DNA of 46,687 nt, taken from NCBI GenBank assembly GCA_029572555.1, contig JAKPVM010000245.1:1-46687 (forward strand). The letters run 5' to 3'. The DNA is from Verrucomicrobiota bacterium (GTDB lineage Bacteria; Verrucomicrobiota; Verrucomicrobiia; Limisphaerales; JAKPVM01). Below the pieces are notes generated by a model. It saw only the letters and a list, made by a program, of their open reading frames with translations. It ran no database searches and was not told the origin of the DNA. Shown piece after piece: positions 7,619 through 16,244 of this stretch. The position numbers and the translations under genes are program-made. The first letter of the stretch is position 1. The number at the start of each line of letters is the position of its first letter.

Positions 7619-10318
7619 GTGCTACAAAATGAAGAAAAATTTAGGTTAGCAGATAACGCCATAGTTGTTTACGGCGCAAGAGAACACAATTTAAAAAATA
7701 TTAATGTAAGAATACCACGCGGAAAGTTCGTTGTTATTACTGGGATTAGCGGTTCTGGCAAAAGCACACTTGCATTTGATGTATTATTTTCGGAGGGACA
7801 GAGACGGTTTCTTGATTCAATAAATGCCTATGCGCGCCAATTTGTAGAACAACTGCCGCGTCCTGATGTTGATTTAATTACTGGACTTCCTCCAACTGTT
7901 AGCATTGAACAACGAACTTCTCGTGGCGGTGGCAAAAGTACAGTAGCGACTGTTACCGAAATTTACCATTTTTTACGTCTACTTTTTTCAAAACTCGGCA
8001 CTCAATTTTGTCCTGATTGCAATTTGCCGGTTCAATCGTGCACAATAGAACAAATCCAATCAATCATCAAAAAAGAATCATTAACCCGTGGCGAATTAAC
8101 ACTCCTTGCCCCTGTTGTAAAAGGACGAAAAGGATTTCATTCGGAAATTTCCTGGTGGGCGCATACCCACGGTTATTCTACAATCAGAGCAGATGACAAA
8201 TTTTATTCAACCTTCGACTTACTTCATCTGGATAGATACCGTGAACATAACATCGAAATTGTTACTGGAAAAATAAGATGTGCTAAAAAATCATCACTTA
8301 CACCAACGGAAGGTTCGTTAATAGAAACCACCATTAAATTAGGGGCTGGAACATTATTTGCAATGGATAAAAAAGGTGAACTATCGGTGTTTTCAATCCA
8401 TAGAAGTTGCCCCCGCTGTGGTAAATCTTTCGAACCTCTTGATCCAAAAATGTTCAGCTACAACTCCCCAGCAGGCTGGTGTCCAAAATGCAGAGGTTTT
8501 GGAGAGATATTTTATTTACCTGATGTTGACCGCGGTGCACGAGCCGATGCAATAGAAGAATCCTGGTTTGAATGGATGGAAAACGAGAGGGAAGTCTGTC
8601 CAGAATGCAATGGCACACGAATAAACAAAATCGCCCTTTCAGTTCGTTTAATGTTAGAGGGCAAAAAATATCCCCTGCTCCATTCTTTATATCACTATGA
8701 CAATCCTTCAATTGATGATTTCGCAAAGGCTTCCATAGAACGAGCTCTTGAATATTTTAAGGTTTTAAAATTTTCTGGTAATGCAGGTATAATATCTCGC
8801 GATATTATTGTTGAAATTCGTGAAAGATTAAAATTTCTATGTGAGGTTGGGCTTGACTACCTTCAATTAGGACGAGCAGTTCCTACATTATCGGGCGGAG
8901 AGGCTCAAAGAATTCGCCTTGCAGCTCAATTAGGTTCAAATTTATACGGTGTTTTATATGTGTTAGATGAGCCAACCATTGGTTTACACCCGAGAGACAA
9001 TGAAAAATTAATCAACACCTTAAAAGCCCTTAGAGACCGCGGAAATTCAATCATTGTTGTAGAACACGATGAAACAACAATGAGAAATGCCGATTTCATT
9101 GTTGACCTTGGACCCGGAGCCGGTGTCAATGGTGGCTATCTCGTTGCTACAGGGACTTTAAAACAAATCCTGAAAAATAAAAACTCTGTAACCAGCAGAT
9201 GCCTTAATGAACAGAGCAAATATCCGTTGAGCGGATTTAGACGCCAAGTCCAGATTGTCAAAGGTAAAGTTATTCCGGAAAATTGGCTTGTACTTAAAGG
9301 CGCTAAATTACATAATCTTAAAAATCTTACGGTTGAATTTCCACTCGGAAGGTTTATTGCAATTACAGGAGTTAGTGGTTCAGGAAAAAGCACGCTCATA
9401 CACGATTGTTTATTTACATCGTTAAAATCAATCCTATCAGGTAAAAATCCACCAATAGGCATTGAAATAGGTGGGTTTGAGTCAATAAAATCTGTCTATG
9501 AAGTTGACCAAACACCTATTGGTCGGACTCCGAGGTCAATACCAGCCACATACATCGGTTTTATGGATGAAATACGACGACTGTTCTCAATTGTGCCAGA
9601 ATCCAGATTGCGAGGCTACAGAACAGGTAGGTTTTCTTTCAATAGCAAGCAAGGCAGATGTCCTGAATGTAATGGAACAGGAATGATCAAAATGGAAATG
9701 AATTTCTTACCACCTGCGTATGTCCTCTGCAACAAATGCAAAGGAATGCGCTTCAATCCAGAAACAATGGATATTAAATATAACGGAAAAACTATTGCAG
9801 AAGTTCTTGAAATGACTGTGAGTGAGGCACTCGAATTTTTCAAAGCGGTGCCGTCTCTGCACAGTCCATTAAAGATATTGTGTGAAACAGGACTTGATTA
9901 TTTAAAACTTGGTCAGGCAAGCCCAAGTTTGAGCGGCGGCGAGGCGCAACGAATAAAATTAGTGGCTCACTTATTAAGCGGATTAACAAACAAAGACGAA
10001 AAATTGGAAAATGCATCAGCACGTCCTACCAAAAAGAAAACCAAACTCTTCATTCTCGAAGAACCAACAATTGGACTTCATAATGCTGATGTTGCCAAAC
10101 TTGTCGAACTTATCCACAAACTTGTTGACCTTGAAAATACAGTAATCGTTATAGAACACAATTTAGAATTAATTGCCGAGGCAGACTGGGTAATTGACCT
10201 TGGTCCTGAAGGGGGTGAACTCGGAGGCAAAATAGTGGCTATGGGAACACCAGAAAATATTGTTTCCGATAATCATTCTTATACTGGAAAATATCTTAAA
10301 AAACTGTTAAGTATATAA
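7619..10318 (+). CDS. uvrA: UvrABC excinuclease subunit A
   Basis: UvrA recognises DNA lesions as a dimer and loads UvrB in nucleotide excision repair. At 899 residues it is slightly shorter than the usual 940. Two ABC ATPase halves are seen: Walker A GISGSGKST (about 42-50) and GVSGSGKST (about 583-591), signature LSGGEAQRIRL in the first half and LSGGEAQRIKL in the second, and Zn-finger CXXC pairs such as CPRCGK/CPKCRG and CPECNG/CNKCKG. The UvrB-binding and insertion regions are present, which argues against the shorter UvrA2 type. The second Walker B reads ILEEPTIGLH where LDEPT is usual. The start is GTG; the ATG at 7615 is out of frame. It is divergent from thiS. Confidence 0.95.
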   Translation: MLQNEEKFRLADNAIVVYGAREHNLKNINVRIPRGKFVVITGISGSGKSTLAFDVLFSEGQRRFLDSINAYARQFVEQLPRPDVDLITGLPPTVSIEQRTSRGGGKSTVATVTEIYHFLRLLFSKLGTQFCPDCNLPVQSCTIEQIQSIIKKESLTRGELTLLAPVVKGRKGFHSEISWWAHTHGYSTIRADDKFYSTFDLLHLDRYREHNIEIVTGKIRCAKKSSLTPTEGSLIETTIKLGAGTLFAMDKKGELSVFSIHRSCPRCGKSFEPLDPKMFSYNSPAGWCPKCRGFGEIFYLPDVDRGARADAIEESWFEWMENEREVCPECNGTRINKIALSVRLMLEGKKYPLLHSLYHYDNPSIDDFAKASIERALEYFKVLKFSGNAGIISRDIIVEIRERLKFLCEVGLDYLQLGRAVPTLSGGEAQRIRLAAQLGSNLYGVLYVLDEPTIGLHPRDNEKLINTLKALRDRGNSIIVVEHDETTMRNADFIVDLGPGAGVNGGYLVATGTLKQILKNKNSVTSRCLNEQSKYPLSGFRRQVQIVKGKVIPENWLVLKGAKLHNLKNLTVEFPLGRFIAITGVSGSGKSTLIHDCLFTSLKSILSGKNPPIGIEIGGFESIKSVYEVDQTPIGRTPRSIPATYIGFMDEIRRLFSIVPESRLRGYRTGRFSFNSKQGRCPECNGTGMIKMEMNFLPPAYVLCNKCKGMRFNPETMDIKYNGKTIAEVLEMTVSEALEFFKAVPSLHSPLKILCETGLDYLKLGQASPSLSGGEAQRIKLVAHLLSGLTNKDEKLENASARPTKKKTKLFILEEPTIGLHNADVAKLVELIHKLVDLENTVIVIEHNLELIAEADWVIDLGPEGGELGGKIVAMGTPENIVSDNHSYTGKYLKKLLSI

Positions 10319-10350
10319 TTAGTTTTATCCTGGATTGATTAAAATAATAA

Positions 10351-10824
10351 ATGATTGATAAATATGAGGAAATAATAGATGGAGAGCGATATATTCGGCT
10401 TGCACCGGGTGATATTCACGAGGCTATCTGCACGGGATTATATAAACACATTATAGATTGTATGCCTTCGTCTTCACCGGTTAAAATTTTGCCGATTCGT
10501 TCTCCTATAACATTCAGTAACAATTCCGTCATTCGTCCCGACATTGCATTGATTACATTAATTGGAGCAAAAGTCTGGCTTGCAATAGAGATCATTGATT
10601 CATCTGACCATAAAACTGATACAGTAATTAAAAAGAATTTTTATGAAGAAATCAAATTGCCCCGTCTATGGGTTGTAGATCCAAGATTTGAAAATGTAGA
10701 AATATATTGTCAAACTCCTTATGGAATGACACTAAATCATATTTATGCAGGGAAAGAATTATTAACAGATATCTCTTTGCCCGGATTTGCATTGCAAACT
10801 TATAAAATTTTTGAAGGGAAATAA
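10351..10824 (+). CDS. Uma2-family (DUF820) PD-(D/E)XK nuclease-like protein
   Basis: A 157-residue protein of the Uma2/DUF820 family, a restriction-endonuclease-like fold that is abundant in cyanobacteria and other environmental bacteria. Visible marks are RPDIALI (about residues 67-73, catalytic Asp), WLAIEIIDSSD (Glu) and the downstream KTDTVIKKNFYEEIKLPRLWVVDP. Activity in this family is largely inferred from the fold and no substrate or partner is established. It follows uvrA by 32 bases on the same strand and ends 5 bases before the convergent PilX-like gene. TAAAAT lies 5 nt before the ATG. Confidence 0.8.
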   Translation: MIDKYEEIIDGERYIRLAPGDIHEAICTGLYKHIIDCMPSSSPVKILPIRSPITFSNNSVIRPDIALITLIGAKVWLAIEIIDSSDHKTDTVIKKNFYEEIKLPRLWVVDPRFENVEIYCQTPYGMTLNHIYAGKELLTDISLPGFALQTYKIFEGK

Positions 10825-10829
10825 CAGTA

Positions 10830-12866
10830 TTATATACCAAGCTTATAGAATCCCAGAACTGAAATTACCGTATTATCAAAAGGTATCTCATTCCAACTAT
10901 TAACTAAATAACGAATCTTGGGACCCATACGACCAAGGTTTTCATCGTAATGAAAATTAAAATGTCCATTCATCGTAACATTGTTTGAAACTATTGCGCC
11001 AACAAAATCCTCTGCATTATTTCCCCCACCGCGTAAGACCAACGATGCATTAGGCGCATATAAAACACCTGTAAATTGACCGTTTCCTGATATATCTATA
11101 GATGTATTTGAATCCAGTCCATAATATTGAAAATTCAGCGCATTACCATTCTTATTAACCACACCATTGCCTGCAATTTTTGTGTTTGCCCCAGCCATAT
11201 AAAGTTTAAGACTTCCATTGGGACCTATAACAATTCCACCTTGACCAGTAAATTGAATGCTGTTTCTAACAAGAAGGCAAGCATCACCTCTGACATAAAC
11301 TGAACCACTCAAGTTATCTACAACATAATTATAGCTATCAAGGACATAATCATACCTTGTGGAAGTTGTTACAATATTAGTACTTGTCGGTTGCATAAAA
11401 GTATATGAGATAGCACTTTTGTATGTGTAACTTGGCATACTGTATGAATAAGTCTCCGAAAGATAACTATACACTTTAACTGTATATGAATAGGATTGTA
11501 TCGCATTATAATATCGAAACCATGCCTTTTGAGAATTCACATAATCATAAGTAAAACCACCGACATAAGTGCCCGGCAGAGGAAGAAATCCATAATCACT
11601 ATCATTAGAAGGAGGGGTCCCATTTTTTGAAGGCATTGGGCTCAAAATACATTTAACCGATGCACTTGTATCATTAGTAGTAATTGAGCCATAAACATCA
11701 ACATTGGTTGGATAGTAAACTGTGTTCGTGTCTATATAACTTATTGTTATAAAAGGTCTATGTCCGGGGTATGAATAAGAAGTTATCATAGTTGTGTTTG
11801 TTGTTATAGGTCCCGGAGGAAGCGGGTCAGGAAAATCGGTTGTTATAATGGTAACCAAATTCGTCGTAACCCCATCTGGAGGAGGTACAATCGGATAATT
11901 AGTTGTTGTTACAATTCCAAAATTCGTTACTATACCAGTTATTGAAGGGTCTGTTGGATATTCAGTAGTGGTAACAGTTGCATATTGATATTGAAAGTTA
12001 GTCTCTGTAACAGTACCTCCAGATGGTGTATAACCGCCCGAAAAAGGAACCTCTATAGATGGAAAACTCATATTCATATCATCGGAAAAATGACCGGATT
12101 CTATTCCAGAATTACCGTTATAAAACCAGGCAAGGCTTCCTACGATCCCATTTGGACCTATAGAAACTGATCCGCCGGGTCCGGTTGCAACATAACCAAG
12201 TATATTTGCATTGCCAGCATTAAACATATTGGGTTCGCCAGAATTTGTTGCAACATCCCCGTTGTCCTTCCTTTTTCGTGAATTATACCGTCCAAGCACA
12301 CTAAAATTTGGGTCAGCTGAATCGAAACTGTCCGACATCACATTATTGCCATTAAAGTCTATGCTACCTTTTGCGACCATTCCTTTGACAAATAATGCCC
12401 CACCTGAGACCAAAACTTTAACTGAACGTCTAATTTCGTATCTCTTCGGACCCCAATAAGGCCAGATATCAGCGAAAATTGTGCCAGTAGTCGAACCATA
12501 AAAAATCGGCATCGGAATAAAACCGGCACTTTCTATAATCGGTTGAGTTTTAGGATAAATTATTACCACGTATCTCCCCTCTCCAATTATCCTTCTTTTA
12601 ACGGCATAACCTAATTCATAAGACCAACCATCAGAAAATAGATTTGTTAAGCCATTTTTATTTAAGTGAGCAAGCGCTTCCTCGATTCCTGCTTCAATAA
12701 TCGGCATTGTAGCATTCCAGCATTGAGACCTTATTACAGAACGATTTTGAGCGCTCACAAGAGTCAAATAGCTGGCAAGAGTAAAACCAATTATTCCGGC
12801 TATTATTATTGTGATTGCCAGAATACTGCCTTGTTCACGTTTTCTATTGAAAAAATTGATTTTCAT
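10830..12866 (-). CDS. PilX-like pilus-assembly protein with Tyr/Thr repeat region
   Basis: A 678-residue protein with an N-terminal hydrophobic helix preceded by a short basic stretch (KREQGSILAITIIIAGIIGF), similar to PilX_N proteins; it lacks the +5 Glu of true pilins. The middle (about 293-365) holds three near-perfect 21-residue tandem repeats of the form (V)TTT.YP..P...G..TN, followed by a Tyr/Ser-rich tract (about 450-510). The C-terminal 150 residues (IVIGPNGSLKLYM, QFTGVLYAPNASLVLRGGG, NGHFNFHYDENLGRMGP) match the DUF7305-type beta-helix end domain seen on PilX-like proteins. It starts 4 bases after the PilW-like gene and is last in the operon. It is probably a minor tip or surface subunit; the role is inferred. 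Confidence 0.7.
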   Translation of the reverse strand: MKINFFNRKREQGSILAITIIIAGIIGFTLASYLTLVSAQNRSVIRSQCWNATMPIIEAGIEEALAHLNKNGLTNLFSDGWSYELGYAVKRRIIGEGRYVVIIYPKTQPIIESAGFIPMPIFYGSTTGTIFADIWPYWGPKRYEIRRSVKVLVSGGALFVKGMVAKGSIDFNGNNVMSDSFDSADPNFSVLGRYNSRKRKDNGDVATNSGEPNMFNAGNANILGYVATGPGGSVSIGPNGIVGSLAWFYNGNSGIESGHFSDDMNMSFPSIEVPFSGGYTPSGGTVTETNFQYQYATVTTTEYPTDPSITGIVTNFGIVTTTNYPIVPPPDGVTTNLVTIITTDFPDPLPPGPITTNTTMITSYSYPGHRPFITISYIDTNTVYYPTNVDVYGSITTNDTSASVKCILSPMPSKNGTPPSNDSDYGFLPLPGTYVGGFTYDYVNSQKAWFRYYNAIQSYSYTVKVYSYLSETYSYSMPSYTYKSAISYTFMQPTSTNIVTTSTRYDYVLDSYNYVVDNLSGSVYVRGDACLLVRNSIQFTGQGGIVIGPNGSLKLYMAGANTKIAGNGVVNKNGNALNFQYYGLDSNTSIDISGNGQFTGVLYAPNASLVLRGGGNNAEDFVGAIVSNNVTMNGHFNFHYDENLGRMGPKIRYLVNSWNEIPFDNTVISVLGFYKLGI

Positions 12867-12870
12867 AATA

Positions 12871-13413
12871 TTAATCCTGTTGTTTTCTTATGACAATTCT
12901 TGCTGTTTGAATACTTTCAGTATTGATTAAGCCGTTTAAAACCCTTCTTGAACAAACCCAACTCACATCAATTGCTTTGCAATTAACGGCGTTCGTCGTA
13001 GGCACCAGGTCGTAACTACCGGGTATCGGATTACGTTGGTAAGTTTTGAAAATTAACTCATCGCATCCAGTTAACAAAAGGTTCGTTACGCCTTCTTTTA
13101 CTCTGTAAAAAATCCTTTTGTTTGGCTCATAAATAAACATCAATGTCTTTTTGTCTGAATCCTCTAAAACAAGAGTTGTACTTGTGAAACTATCCAAAAA
13201 ATTAACCTGACGAAGATCGCGCGTCAAAACATCAAGCGCATTTCTACTGTTATTATCAAGCTCAGCATAATTTCCTAACGAAGCAAAACTGCGTCCGGTA
13301 TATAAAGATAGAGAAGCAATTGCGACAAACACAATCGACCCCACTCCGATTGTTACAAGGAGTTCCGGAAGTGTAAATCCACAAATAAAGAAATTCTTAA
13401 TTTTAAGGTTCAT
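12871..13413 (-). CDS. Prepilin-type PilW-like minor pseudopilin
   Basis: A 180-residue protein with a class III signal: the cleavage site G12/F13 in CGFTLPELLVTIGV, Glu at +5, then a hydrophobic helix to about residue 33. The following NNSRNALDVLTRDLRQVNFL is the PilW/PulJ-like pattern seen in minor pilins and pseudopilins. PilD-type peptidase would cleave and N-methylate it before assembly into a type IV pilus or type II secretion pseudopilus in the inner membrane. It lies 33 bases after the PilV-like gene and 4 before the PilX-like gene, the usual V-W-X order. Confidence 0.85.
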   Translation of the reverse strand: MNLKIKNFFICGFTLPELLVTIGVGSIVFVAIASLSLYTGRSFASLGNYAELDNNSRNALDVLTRDLRQVNFLDSFTSTTLVLEDSDKKTLMFIYEPNKRIFYRVKEGVTNLLLTGCDELIFKTYQRNPIPGSYDLVPTTNAVNCKAIDVSWVCSRRVLNGLINTESIQTARIVIRKQQD

Positions 13414-13446
13414 AATCCATAACTCAACTTATTAAACATTACAATT

Positions 13447-13911
13447 TTAAAATATGTAATTTTGCATACCATCTTTTGCGACCATAGTTTGCATTTCTCG
13501 TGTTCTTACGATTGAACCGTTGGTCCAGACCAACATTATTTTAATAAGACGTAAATCATCGTTGTAACTCATTCCAGTATTAGCACCGGTTATTGTCAGT
13601 GTCCCATAATAAGGAATCCCCTGTTTATTCGCCAAACCTTTGGGATAGTAATATTCAACAAACGAAGTCGGCAAATTAGTTTCACTTGTTATTTGTTCCC
13701 AACTACAAAGACGGACTGTTTCCATCCGCTCCACAATGATTTGAGTTGCTCTTAAATTCTCGCGTGCAAGTTGAATTACAGCAACGCCACCCGATATTCC
13801 CGCGTATAATGAAACGAATACTATCCCCACCAAGCCTATCCCCACCATAGCTTCAACTAATGAGAATCCTTTTTGTTTAATTCTATTTCTGTTTTTTCTA
13901 TCTATTTTCAT
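13447..13911 (-). CDS. Prepilin-type PilV-like minor pseudopilin
   Basis: A 154-residue protein with prepilin leader RIKQKG ending at G15, mature start FSLVEAMVGIGLVGIVFVSLYAG with Glu at +5. The segment LARENLRATQIIVERMETVRL matches the PilV/PulI pattern of minor pilins. It is processed by prepilin peptidase and acts in the periplasm and inner membrane as part of a pilus or pseudopilus tip. It is the first of three prepilin-type genes, 65 bases downstream of the YfhO-like gene on the same strand. Confidence 0.85.
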   Translation of the reverse strand: MKIDRKNRNRIKQKGFSLVEAMVGIGLVGIVFVSLYAGISGGVAVIQLARENLRATQIIVERMETVRLCSWEQITSETNLPTSFVEYYYPKGLANKQGIPYYGTLTITGANTGMSYNDDLRLIKIMLVWTNGSIVRTREMQTMVAKDGMQNYIF

Positions 13912-13976
13912 AATAGAATTTCCAAGATTTGATAAAGCAACTAGCTTGCCAATTTAAATGTAAATTTTTCTTCAAT

Positions 13977-16238
13977 TTAACTTGTTTTTTGGAAAAATAC
14001 AAATCTTTTCTTTTTTGAAACTTTCAAAATTTTAAATAACGAAACGACAATACACAGGGAAATTACAATACCAGAGATAAAGTTTATGTCGAAATAATAT
14101 ATTTCTACATTGTGCCTACCCTTTGGAATTGACAACGCCTGAAATCCATAATTTGCTTTTAAAATCCGAGTTTTTCCTCCATCTATCTTCGCTCTCCAGC
14201 AAGGATAGTATGCTTGCGATATCGTTACCATAGCAGTATTATCAGAAAATGTTCTAAAAGAAATCTTATGTGTATTTATCTCAATTGAGTCGACATTTGG
14301 TTCATTATTCTTAATTTCACCAATCAAATCCTTATAAGAATCTTGAATAAAAACAACTTCGTTGGGATTGAATGCTGGTGAAAAAACGCCATTCCATATC
14401 TCTACTTCAGACGCAAAAATTACATTTTGACCGACGTTGACTAAACCAAGTGGGGATGTTCGTTCCATCCATTCATATTGACGATTGGTATTCACCGTCC
14501 ATCTTATTGACAAAAAATCCGCCAGACCAGTCGGTATCGAAATCCCATCTTCATAAATTTTGGAAACTATTGCGGCTGTGGAATAAATATGGATAGAAAA
14601 CATTCCGCTTACTTTAGAGATTCCTTCAATTAAATTTAAATTCGAAAACAAACCGACTCTTTTTGAAAGCATTTCCATTACAGCATCACCAGTAAAAGAA
14701 CTGCTTTTATAATCTTTGTCGTGGTAAGTAAGAATTCTCCCATTAGAAAAGCCGCTTGGTCTATCTTCTTTTAAAAGTTTTTTTTCAAACACCCAGTTTT
14801 CAACTGTTGGATTCTGGCGCGGAGAATGTGTTTTCACATCAAAGAAAATAATAAAAAACAATAGTAACCCATTAATCAACAACAACTTAACAAAATGTTT
14901 GTATCCAGCCACCATTAAAACAAAGATAAACAGAAACAAACATCTCACGATGGAATTCTCAAAAATGTATTTTTTTTGTAGAAATGATATTCCGGAAACA
15001 GACAATTCTCTAAAGGTAAAAAACAAAATCAATATAACTAGTCCCGCAGCCGAAGCAAAAGAGATAATGCGTTTTAATTTTGAATATTTTGCATTAGTTT
15101 TTATCATTTCTGCAAATCCAATTGAGGCAAGTAATGGAATTAAAAATACGGGTATAATAATAAATTTAATAGGAAATCTGATAGTAGAAATTACACGAAA
15201 CATCTTCATAATCAATGGATAAAAAAAGGTGTTTTCACCCATTGATAAAACCAAACCTATTATACATAGGAATAATAAAATAAAGTTAAGAAATCTTCGT
15301 TTATAAATAAATGCAACAATGGCTAACCATATTACGCCAACATTGATATAGATTGATGATGTCCAGAACTGTTCTTTTTGAAAAAATACGCCGTATTTCC
15401 ACTGAAATGTATTTATCATTGGCGCGATAATATTAATCGGTGATGAAAGTGCCCATGAACTATCCCCAGCAATTGCATAACGATGCGAGTTTAAAAACAA
15501 CTGGTAAAATGAAAGTAATTGGGGAAGAGATATTAAAATAGTTCCAATAAATACAATTATAACAGACGAGCAGATTTTATAAATATTGAGTTTGTTTTCT
15601 ATCATTTCGGAAAGCATTATTGCCAGAACAATAAGCCATGTTATCCCAATAATTTCTGGCGCCCCAGTAAGAATTTGTATAGTGCATAAAACAATTGCAA
15701 ATACAAGCGATTTCAAAGAAAAGGATTTTAACATAAAATGGACACCAGCAATTACCCATGGCATCCAACCTAAAGCGGCGATATTATTGGTCCACATTAA
15801 ACTATTTAGCGTTACTCCATTGAACTGATAAGCAACTCCTGCAATTGTAGCGGCAATGCTGTTTTTGGTAATTCGATAAGCAAGTACATACATCCCAATG
15901 GCGCCAAAAATTAAGTGTAAGAGGTTAAATACGCCGACACTCCATTGTGGTGGTAATAATATGTAGAAGAAATTCCCCGGATAAAGAACCATTGTATTCC
16001 ACTGCGCAAGGAAAGGAATTCCAAATTCATTTAAAGGATTCCATAATGGTAATTCACCGTTTAAAAAGCAGTCTTTTACATAAACTGCATTGGGATAAGA
16101 GAATATTCCAAAATCTCTAAAAAAAAAGGTGAATCCGCCAAAAACCACTTCAGGGTATTCAGCAATCAACAATGAAGATGCCAAAAACGTAAAAAAATTG
16201 AAGGAAACTGTTTTATTATCAAAGCCTTCTAAATGCAT
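13977..16238 (-). CDS. YfhO-like polytopic membrane protein
   Basis: A 753-residue integral membrane protein with about a dozen hydrophobic segments up to about residue 460 and a soluble C-terminal part ending in one more helix. The early RDFGIFSYPNAVYVKD..FLNGELPLWNPLNEFGIPF and MVLYPGNFFYILLP pattern is that of bacterial YfhO (GT-C-like) proteins. In Gram-positives YfhO is linked to glycosylation of surface polymers such as lipoteichoic acid; a lipid-linked sugar transferase role is inferred here. It starts 6 bases after the modular secreted protein gene and precedes the PilV-like gene, so it probably belongs to the same transcript and might modify the pilin-like or secreted proteins encoded with it. 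Confidence 0.75.
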   Translation of the reverse strand: MHLEGFDNKTVSFNFFTFLASSLLIAEYPEVVFGGFTFFFRDFGIFSYPNAVYVKDCFLNGELPLWNPLNEFGIPFLAQWNTMVLYPGNFFYILLPPQWSVGVFNLLHLIFGAIGMYVLAYRITKNSIAATIAGVAYQFNGVTLNSLMWTNNIAALGWMPWVIAGVHFMLKSFSLKSLVFAIVLCTIQILTGAPEIIGITWLIVLAIMLSEMIENKLNIYKICSSVIIVFIGTILISLPQLLSFYQLFLNSHRYAIAGDSSWALSSPINIIAPMINTFQWKYGVFFQKEQFWTSSIYINVGVIWLAIVAFIYKRRFLNFILLFLCIIGLVLSMGENTFFYPLIMKMFRVISTIRFPIKFIIIPVFLIPLLASIGFAEMIKTNAKYSKLKRIISFASAAGLVILILFFTFRELSVSGISFLQKKYIFENSIVRCLFLFIFVLMVAGYKHFVKLLLINGLLLFFIIFFDVKTHSPRQNPTVENWVFEKKLLKEDRPSGFSNGRILTYHDKDYKSSSFTGDAVMEMLSKRVGLFSNLNLIEGISKVSGMFSIHIYSTAAIVSKIYEDGISIPTGLADFLSIRWTVNTNRQYEWMERTSPLGLVNVGQNVIFASEVEIWNGVFSPAFNPNEVVFIQDSYKDLIGEIKNNEPNVDSIEINTHKISFRTFSDNTAMVTISQAYYPCWRAKIDGGKTRILKANYGFQALSIPKGRHNVEIYYFDINFISGIVISLCIVVSLFKILKVSKKKRFVFFQKTS

Positions 16239-16244
16239 TTCATA

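Noticed and set aside
7619-10318. UvrA2-type paralogue
   Set aside because: The UvrB-binding region is present, whereas UvrA2 lacks it.
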